A stretch of DNA of 40,904 nt from contig JACOTG010000142.1 in the NCBI GenBank assembly GCA_016178505.1, forward strand, positions 1 through 40,904. Direction: 5' to 3'. This DNA is from Planctomycetota bacterium (GTDB taxonomy: Bacteria > Planctomycetota > JACOTG01). A program made the translations under genes and the position numbers. The notes under the pieces are model-generated. The model ran no database searches. It saw nothing but the letters and a program-made list of their open reading frames with translations, and was not told the origin of the DNA. Shown piece after piece: positions 36,301 to 40,904 of this stretch. Position 1 is the stretch's first letter, and every line of letters starts with the position of its first letter.

Positions 36301-36325
36301 CCCCGCGCAACGTGGAACGCGACAT
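33302..36325 (-). CDS. exported PQQ-type sugar dehydrogenase fused to PKD, discoidin and CARDB-like domains
   Basis: A 1007-residue protein with a signal peptide (about 1-25, ending SPAFA). Residues 27-402 are a glucose/sorbosone dehydrogenase propeller: ARPTSMAISPDGRIFIAEK, RGILGIALDP, SHCGGALAFGPDGMLFVSTG (His158 candidate) and LGFRNPFHI (Arg234-Asn235, PQQ/catalytic candidates). PKD spans 406-490 (DPDGTPLTVRWDFDDG). A discoidin (F5/8 type C) domain spans about 594-742 (GRPATASS ... WWQVDLG), and a CARDB-like domain begins near 748. The accessory domains point to polysaccharide or surface binding. Whether it uses PQQ cannot be told from sequence; many homologues are uncharacterised. GAGGAGAAGGGG lies before the ATG at 36325. 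Confidence 0.88.
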   Translation of the reverse strand: MSRSTLRGVSCVLALICVSMSPAFAVDLPPGFEEDLVASELARPTSMAISPDGRIFIAEKGGRVRVVTPSGTLLPAPFLTVAVTDLGDRGILGIALDPQFLENGFVYINYVTQIRPPGATRPESVLERVSRFTANGDVARVGSEHVLLDGIPSDSLSHCGGALAFGPDGMLFVSTGDASHFHGVDTFALRTQDIDSLNGKILRIDPATGDGLPDNPFFAGPSAIRSKVWCLGFRNPFHIVFQPGTSRLFVNDVGWGAYEEVDAVYPGGNFGWPCWEGLLLRPDYHDAFPDLCDNLTVTSPWFAYDHRDGGGCITGGAFATSTNYPGEYRGDYFFADFAKHTIARCVLTPSGDFSQVLPFGQGDETFFPVDLAEGPDGNLYVLNIATHFVGERGALTRIRWIGGGNHSPVASARATPCCGYAPLDVTLSSAGSYDPDGTPLTVRWDFDDGTTSMLESVPHRFNSNGTHRVALTVSDGTSSRTTITPVTVGSRPPRAVILLPHDGFRYEPGQTVAFAGFARDPDEGPLPNYAAQWSVLLHHNDHVHPLLDAFGPSGSFVTEDHGAVDDDVLFYEIAFTATDSSGLGKSSSVTIYPADNAALGRPATASSWMTFPDFTGVPEDGNDGIVTNGSGQTSGWHSVENSGEREWWQVDLGVPTRVRRISIQSRPDLDEPEARRDFDVLGSNDPDFATGVRVLVSQGSTPFPPFDAWTQALSEAAAFQYIRIQKTVPDTFFDFSEFRVYGEPPAARDLAIESAVVDLDPADEDVDTGVGAMGQAVDVVVTIRNDGTTAIDGAVVRCSLAVPRNGSRLSSLAVSDFDPAPGTQSLAPGAVATVRVPFAAGVLSDCGSYGLVVTHDAASLHAVDGTTGDQSAANDRYLELDAVALDFVTLRSAIAPGSVTIENPATEPVRVDMEAQGLGPAGSRRNLRVYLDVLQDGVVVRPAARVVTVPHVPLDGTARRRLLLQLRTIVPPLESGRAYAVQARLLDADRLVECARAITENTFTIQR

Positions 36326-36674
36326 CCCCTTCTCCTCGAATCGCAGTCGCCCCCGTGACCATTGCGGGCCCAACTTCCCGCACCGTCTACCAGCGACGCA
36401 CCATTTTATGGGAAGGGCCGACCGAATCGCCAGCGCGCTCGGGGGCGAATCTCGGCGTCGCGACCGCGGAGGGATGTGGCGCGCCTGAGGACGATCGAGC
36501 GATCACGCCATCGAACCCCGAGCCGAAAGCCGCAAGAACGTGGCCAGTGGTTTTCCGCAAGCCAGCCGAATTCGAGAGCCGCGTGAACGATTCGTCGCGG
36601 CATCCGACTTCCCCTGTGTCGGTGCTTCGATCGAATGCATGCGTTGGACGTTGAAACGGTCGCTCGTCGCGTGG
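36326..36674. other. intergenic region, no gene seen
   Basis: About 350 bases between two minus-strand genes. Reading frames here have no recognisable protein features. It should hold the promoter of the sugar dehydrogenase gene and the 3' end of the kinase transcript. No clear hairpin or RNA gene was recognised. Confidence 0.5.
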
Positions 36675-39600
36675 TCACTTTCCCAACGCGCTCAGCTTCG
36701 CGCGATACGCCGCGGCCTTCTCCTCGTTGCCCCACTTCTCGTAGAGGCCGATCAGTCGCTCGAGCGTCGAGCGAATGGTCGCGACAGTGACGTGCCGAGA
36801 AACGCGCATGCGCTCGTAGCTCTTCACGAGCGGCAATTCCGCCTCATCAAACCTTCCCTTAGCCGTGAGGGCTTCGCCGAGGCAACTCAGTGTCTCGAGC
36901 AAATCCGAGTCGTCTTCGTCATGCCTCCGTTCGTATGCCGAGGCGATTTGTCGATAAGCCTCTATCGAGTCTTCGTACCTGCCCGAATTGAAGTAAACAC
37001 TCGCCAGATACACCCACGATTGGAGCGTCTCGGGATGATCGGGCGGAAGGATCCTTTTCTTACTTTCGAGAGCCCGCCGAAACAACGGCTCGGCTTCCTC
37101 GTTCTTGCCCCCTAGATATAGGACGAGCGCAAGTGCGGCTACGGTGTCGACGGTGTCCTTGTTTTCCTTGCCTAGTAGATTCTCGCGAAGTTGAAGGTTC
37201 TGCTTCAGGAGCGCTTCTGCATCGGACGTGTTCCCCTTACTCTGTAATAGTGAGGCGAGATTGTACTGAGACGTGAGCGTCTGCCCGTTTTCATCCTTGA
37301 AGAGTTTCTTTCTTCCGTCGAGTGCACTGCGAAGGAGCGGCTCGGCGTCGTCGAGCTTCTGCTGCTTGAGGAGCACTGTTCCGAGGTCGTTCATCGTCGC
37401 CAACGCATCACTCGTATCCGGTCCCTGGACCCTCTTTCGAATCTCGAGCGCTCGTCGATACATCGACTCGGCCTGTGAGAGTTCTCCCTTGGTCATTAGG
37501 ATTCGAGCAAGCAGGCACAGCGACTCGAGAGTGTCCGTGTTTTCAGAGCCGAACTGTTTCTCTCTCGCCTCGAGCACTCGGCGACACAGTGCCTCAGCCT
37601 CGGGAAGCTCGTTCAATTCGTAGAGGACATTCGCGACACTATTCCCGGACTCGAGTGTTGCGGCATGTTCGCGACCGTTCAGCTGCTCGCTGAAATCGTA
37701 GACGCGTCGGAGCAGTGGCTCCGCTTCAGAGAACTTCGACTCGAGCATCAGGATGTGACCGAGGGTGCTCATCGACCCCTGGGTGATCGGATGCTCGAGA
37801 CCGTGCACCATTTTTTGTCCTTCGAGCGCCCGGCGCGCAAGGTTTTCCGCCTCGTCGAACTTGCACTCGGCCTGCAGCACACCAGCCAAGTTGGCCATGC
37901 TGAAGAGTCGGTCCGGGTTTTTTTCGCCCAGTCTCCGCTTGCGGATTTCCAACACCGATCGAAGGAGGTCCTCGGCGTCGGCATACTTCCCATCGTCCTT
38001 CAGGACCGTCGCCAAATTGTTCATCGTATTGAGAGTCGCAGGGTCTTCGGGGCCCAGCTTCGATCGATAGTACTCGAGCACTCGACGATCCAATTGTTCA
38101 GCGGCATCGAGGTTTCCCTGCGCGGCCAATAGACCGGCGAGCGAATTCATCGTGTCGAGCGAGTCCGAATCGTCTTCGCCGATCGTGTTCTTCTGCCGCT
38201 CGAACGCGTTCTTGAGAAGCGGTTCGGCCTCCTCGAATCGCTTGTCGTACATGAGCAAGCATCCAAGTTTGCTCATCGATCGCAGGGTGTCCCGATGGTC
38301 CCTCGGCAGAATGCGCTGTCGAATGTCGAGGGCCGATCGAAACTGAGGTTCAGCCTTCTTGTAGAGCCCGATTCGGTAGTAGGTGATGCCGATCCTCTCC
38401 CGAAGCGTCGCGGCCACTTCGGGCTGATCGGCGAAGATCGCGTCTATTTGGCCCGACGCCCGTTCCATGACGTCCGCGACCTTCAACTGATCTTTGTCGA
38501 GCGACGACAGCATGCCGTTCAGGAACTCGTCGACCGCTCTGGCCCGCGCGTTTTCGGCGACGGCGAGCTGCTTCGATTGCAAAGCCGCATCGCGCTGCCG
38601 ATCGGCCTCGGAGTGTTGTTTGGCCTCCGCGGCGCGAGCTTGCTCCGCAGCGTCTCGTTGCTTCTGAGCCTCGCTCTCGGCGACGAGCGCCTTGTTGGTT
38701 TCCCGTTGGGCCTTGAAGTACAGCGCCGTGCTGACGGCGATTCCGACGAGGAGAGCGAGCATGACCGCGACCACTGCGCCGACGATCCGCCGGTGCTTGC
38801 GCATCAGCTTCTTCAGCCGGTAGGCGGCACCGGGTGGGCCCGCGGTCACCGGCTCGTCGTTCAGGAATCGTGTGATGTCTGCGGCGAGTTCCGCGGCGGA
38901 GGAATACCGCAGAGTGCGGTCCTTCTCCATCGCCTTCATCGTGATCCAGTCGAGATCGCCGCGAATCTGCTTCACGAGCGCGCGGGCGTCCGTCTGGCGC
39001 TTTTGCGCGGCGACGTGCGAGTCCTTGCCGAGAGTGCTGATCCGTGTGCTCGGCGTCGGGGGATCCATTTCGCGAATCTGCTGGCGCATCGCGTTCGGTC
39101 CCTGCTGCCGCAGTCCCTGCGATTCGAAGGGCAGAGTGCCGACGAGAAGCTCGTAGAGCAGCACGCCGAGCGAATAAACGTCCGTGCGAGTGTCGATGTC
39201 GAGCCCGGTCATCTCTGCTTGCTCCGGGCTCATGTACTCCGGCGTGCCGATCAATCGCCCGTGCTCCGTGTAGTTCGCGTTGCCCGTCAAACGATGATCG
39301 GTCGCCCGCGCGATTCCGAAGTCGATGATCTTGGGAACCGGCTGCGCGTCCTGAAACATTACGAGCACATTCGAAGGCTTGATGTCCCTGTGAATGATCC
39401 CTTTCTGATGGGCGTGCTGCACCGCGTGGCAAACCTGCGTGAAGAGTTCGAGCCTCTGGCGCGTGCTCAGGCGATGCGTGTCGCAATACTCTGTGATGGG
39501 GACGCCCGGGACATGCTCCATGACGAAATAGGGTCGGCCGCTGTCGGTCGTTCCCGCGTCGTAAACCTGCGCGATGCTCGGGTGGTTCATCATCGCGAGC

Positions 39601-39878
39601 GCTTGCCGCTCCGACTCGAAGCGCGTGATGACTTCGGCGGTATCCATTCCGACCTTGATCAGCTTGAGGGCGACACGACGACGAACGGGCTTTTCCTGCT
39701 CCGCGAGGTAGACGGCGCCCATGCCTCCCTCGCCGAGCACCTCGAGGAGCTTGTAAGGGCCCACCTGCGTCGGACGGCGCAGACCCTGATCGAAGGTTCT
39801 CGGGAGCGTGTCCGAAACCCGCGTTTCCGCCGTCGGATCGGACGGGTCCCGTCTAGCGTTCGAGTTGTCGGCAGCCAT
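36675..39878 (-). CDS. transmembrane Ser/Thr protein kinase with C-terminal TPR array
   Basis: A 1067-residue receptor-like kinase. The kinase domain (about 42-340) is complete: GEGGMGAVYLAE loop (49-60), Lys72 in VALKLIK, HRDIKPSN (163-170), DFG (186-188) and GTPEYMSPEQ (211-220). One membrane helix is at 364-387, then a charged coiled-coil-like stretch (about 388-440, QKQRDAAEQARAAEAKQ). The rest (about 460-1067) is a long run of TPR repeats of about 42 residues (EAEPLLRRVLE.R...G..H..TL.S...L). The TPR part would lie on the other side of the membrane and could sense peptides or partner proteins. Start: the second of two near ATGs (39878) has GAGGG at a proper distance; the first is at 39884. 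This kinase layout is common in planctomycetes. Confidence 0.93.
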   Translation of the reverse strand: MAADNSNARRDPSDPTAETRVSDTLPRTFDQGLRRPTQVGPYKLLEVLGEGGMGAVYLAEQEKPVRRRVALKLIKVGMDTAEVITRFESERQALAMMNHPSIAQVYDAGTTDSGRPYFVMEHVPGVPITEYCDTHRLSTRQRLELFTQVCHAVQHAHQKGIIHRDIKPSNVLVMFQDAQPVPKIIDFGIARATDHRLTGNANYTEHGRLIGTPEYMSPEQAEMTGLDIDTRTDVYSLGVLLYELLVGTLPFESQGLRQQGPNAMRQQIREMDPPTPSTRISTLGKDSHVAAQKRQTDARALVKQIRGDLDWITMKAMEKDRTLRYSSAAELAADITRFLNDEPVTAGPPGAAYRLKKLMRKHRRIVGAVVAVMLALLVGIAVSTALYFKAQRETNKALVAESEAQKQRDAAEQARAAEAKQHSEADRQRDAALQSKQLAVAENARARAVDEFLNGMLSSLDKDQLKVADVMERASGQIDAIFADQPEVAATLRERIGITYYRIGLYKKAEPQFRSALDIRQRILPRDHRDTLRSMSKLGCLLMYDKRFEEAEPLLKNAFERQKNTIGEDDSDSLDTMNSLAGLLAAQGNLDAAEQLDRRVLEYYRSKLGPEDPATLNTMNNLATVLKDDGKYADAEDLLRSVLEIRKRRLGEKNPDRLFSMANLAGVLQAECKFDEAENLARRALEGQKMVHGLEHPITQGSMSTLGHILMLESKFSEAEPLLRRVYDFSEQLNGREHAATLESGNSVANVLYELNELPEAEALCRRVLEAREKQFGSENTDTLESLCLLARILMTKGELSQAESMYRRALEIRKRVQGPDTSDALATMNDLGTVLLKQQKLDDAEPLLRSALDGRKKLFKDENGQTLTSQYNLASLLQSKGNTSDAEALLKQNLQLRENLLGKENKDTVDTVAALALVLYLGGKNEEAEPLFRRALESKKRILPPDHPETLQSWVYLASVYFNSGRYEDSIEAYRQIASAYERRHDEDDSDLLETLSCLGEALTAKGRFDEAELPLVKSYERMRVSRHVTVATIRSTLERLIGLYEKWGNEEKAAAYRAKLSALGK

Positions 39879-40039
39879 CCGCATCCCTCAATGGAAGATC
39901 GTCCCGCGGGCCGGGGCAAGGAAGACGGGCACGACGCAAACTACCCAATCGAACGATCACGATCGATGCGCACGGATTTGGCCTGCGATCGCAGGGTGTT
40001 GGACGAACAGTCGGATCCCGCCATCTGGCGTCGCCCGGA

Positions 40040-40486
40040 TCAACTGAGCGTCGAAGCCGACTTTCGCATGACCGCATAAGCGACGACTCCCATGACGATC
40101 AGCATCGCAATGATCCCGGGGACGCCGAGAGCCGGAGCAGTAATCGCGCAGTTCACATTCGTCGTCAAATTGCCGACGCTCGACATGAAATTGATGCTGC
40201 CTGAACCTGTTGAAGGATTTGCGCACGAGACCATGAAAGTAGCGGTGTTGGTCGCGCCACCGCTGGAATTCATCGATGTGCTGTTGATGCTAATACTCGA
40301 GGACCCCAACACCATTGCCGAGATCGAAACGACGCTCGTACCACTGGCCGTGAGGGTCACGGGAACTGGCGCGGGAGAAGTCACCGAAATGAAAGTGGGA
40401 CCGGTCAGAGTCCGGGCGTGGGCGACCCCGGCGAGACTCAACACGACCGCACACACGACGATTCCAACGCAAGCGATCGATTTCAC
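40040..40486 (-). CDS. small exported protein with C-terminal sorting-signal-like tail
   Basis: A 148-residue protein starting at GTG (40486) with AGGAGG eight bases upstream. It has a signal peptide (about 1-24, LSLAGVAHA), a Ser/Thr-rich beta-type middle with two cysteines (VSCANPS and VNCAI), and a C-terminal tail of the type: short motif (LGVPGI), hydrophobic helix (AMLIVMGVVAYAV) and basic end (MRKS). This tripartite tail resembles the IPTL-CTERM/PEP-CTERM class, though the exact motif differs. No function is known. It could be a surface or matrix subunit processed by an exosortase-like enzyme, which is not in this window. A simple C-terminal membrane anchor is the alternative. Confidence 0.72.
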   Translation of the reverse strand: MKSIACVGIVVCAVVLSLAGVAHARTLTGPTFISVTSPAPVPVTLTASGTSVVSISAMVLGSSSISINSTSMNSSGGATNTATFMVSCANPSTGSGSINFMSSVGNLTTNVNCAITAPALGVPGIIAMLIVMGVVAYAVMRKSASTLS

Positions 40487-40772
40487 GATTCCATCCTCCT
40501 AGATCGCGTTCACCCGGCGACGCTCGATGGAGGGCTATTTTCGATCGAGCCTGACCGCGCCGCCTTGCGAAGCGACGTTGCATTTATGGGCTCGGAACAC
40601 GGGCGCCCGGGGAACCGCCAATACGATGTGCGTCTTCGAGCACACTCCTCCGTCACGAATCTCCAGAACATTCGGCGATCTGTTTGTACCAGAACGGCGC
40701 AGATTCTCGGTCGGGAAAGTGGCTCGAGGGCGTCGAAATGGCCCCGACGTTGCGATCTCGATCAAACGTCGA
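40487..40772. other. intergenic region, no gene seen
   Basis: About 286 bases between the cardiolipin synthase stop and the small exported protein. Longer frames here show no family features and are probably chance frames in high-GC DNA. The promoter of the small exported protein should be near its right end (40487 onward). Confidence 0.45.
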
Positions 40773-40904
40773 TCAGAGGTAGGCGCTGAAAAGGCTCGCG
40801 CCCCACTCGAGAAGACGGTCCCAGCGCGATCGCGCGGACCATTCTTCGAGCGTGATCGGACGAGCCTGGGCGAGGTCGCGCTCGAACGCGCGACGCATGG
40901 CTGA
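40773..40904 (-). CDS. cls: cardiolipin synthase (phospholipase D family), C-terminal fragment
   Basis: The last 43 residues plus stop of a gene entering from the right edge on the minus strand. The peptide FERDLAQARPITLEEW, then WDRLLEWGASLFSAYL, matches the typical end of PLD-type cardiolipin synthases, where an amphipathic segment ends in a short LFSPLL-like motif. The enzyme condenses phosphatidylglycerol units at the inner membrane. The two HKD catalytic motifs lie outside the window, so a related PLD-family phosphatidyltransferase cannot be excluded. Confidence 0.75.
   Translation of the reverse strand, partial: SAMRRAFERDLAQARPITLEEWSARSRWDRLLEWGASLFSAYL

Noticed and set aside
36355..36654. 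99-codon plus-strand frame in the gap between the dehydrogenase and kinase genes
   Set aside because: No domain, signal or convincing ribosome site, and composition like a random frame.

Overview
The window is high-GC DNA (by eye about two thirds G+C) from a bacterium that is probably a planctomycete or a close relative. This is inferred from the mix of genes: a transmembrane Ser/Thr kinase with a long TPR tail, PQQ-type sugar dehydrogenase fused to PKD and discoidin domains, HYR/TIG repeat proteins, carboxypeptidase-regulatory-like repeat proteins, and secreted kelch proteins that end in a motif like 'GFSITNAVVLHV'. No rRNA or tRNA gene was seen, so the taxonomic call is tentative.

Left part (1-6732): the tail of a PLP-dependent decarboxylase, a beta-CASP metallo-beta-lactamase RNA nuclease, then a threonine operon (aspartokinase/homoserine dehydrogenase, homoserine kinase, threonine synthase). 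The operon looks damaged or rearranged in three places. The aspartokinase frame breaks near 2604-2608, where about eight residues are missing. A 165-bp palindromic element with 18-bp perfect terminal inverted repeats and a TAA duplication sits in frame just after the thrB start codon. One extra C near 4600 then shifts the thrB frame. thrC looks intact. A second inverted-repeat element (1653-1806) precedes the operon.

6823-12549: a membrane-anchored protein with nine carboxypeptidase-regulatory-like repeats, convergent with a secreted M14 zinc carboxypeptidase (probable lipoprotein).

12761-29226: the most striking region. Seven genes run head to tail on the minus strand. All encode exported proteins with the same tail, a TIG/IPT domain plus a C-terminal module of about 160 residues that ends exactly at the stop codon. 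Their heads differ: five carry kelch propellers (four with 6 repeats, one with 12), and the two outermost genes carry a 7-repeat PD40/TolB-like propeller followed by 5 or 4 HYR domains. I did not recognise the C-terminal module as a named family. It may be a surface-anchoring or secretion tail that displays interchangeable propellers.

29412-36325: divergently transcribed from the array are two tandem paralogous WD40 proteins, each with 14 repeats (two 7-bladed propellers). Then comes a minus-strand sugar dehydrogenase with PKD, discoidin and CARDB-like domains. Ten consecutive genes, from 12.7 to 36.3 kb, therefore encode beta-propeller proteins of four or five sequence families.

36675-40904: a receptor-like Ser/Thr kinase with TPR repeats, a small exported protein with a C-terminal sorting-signal-like tail, and the C-terminal end of a cardiolipin synthase.
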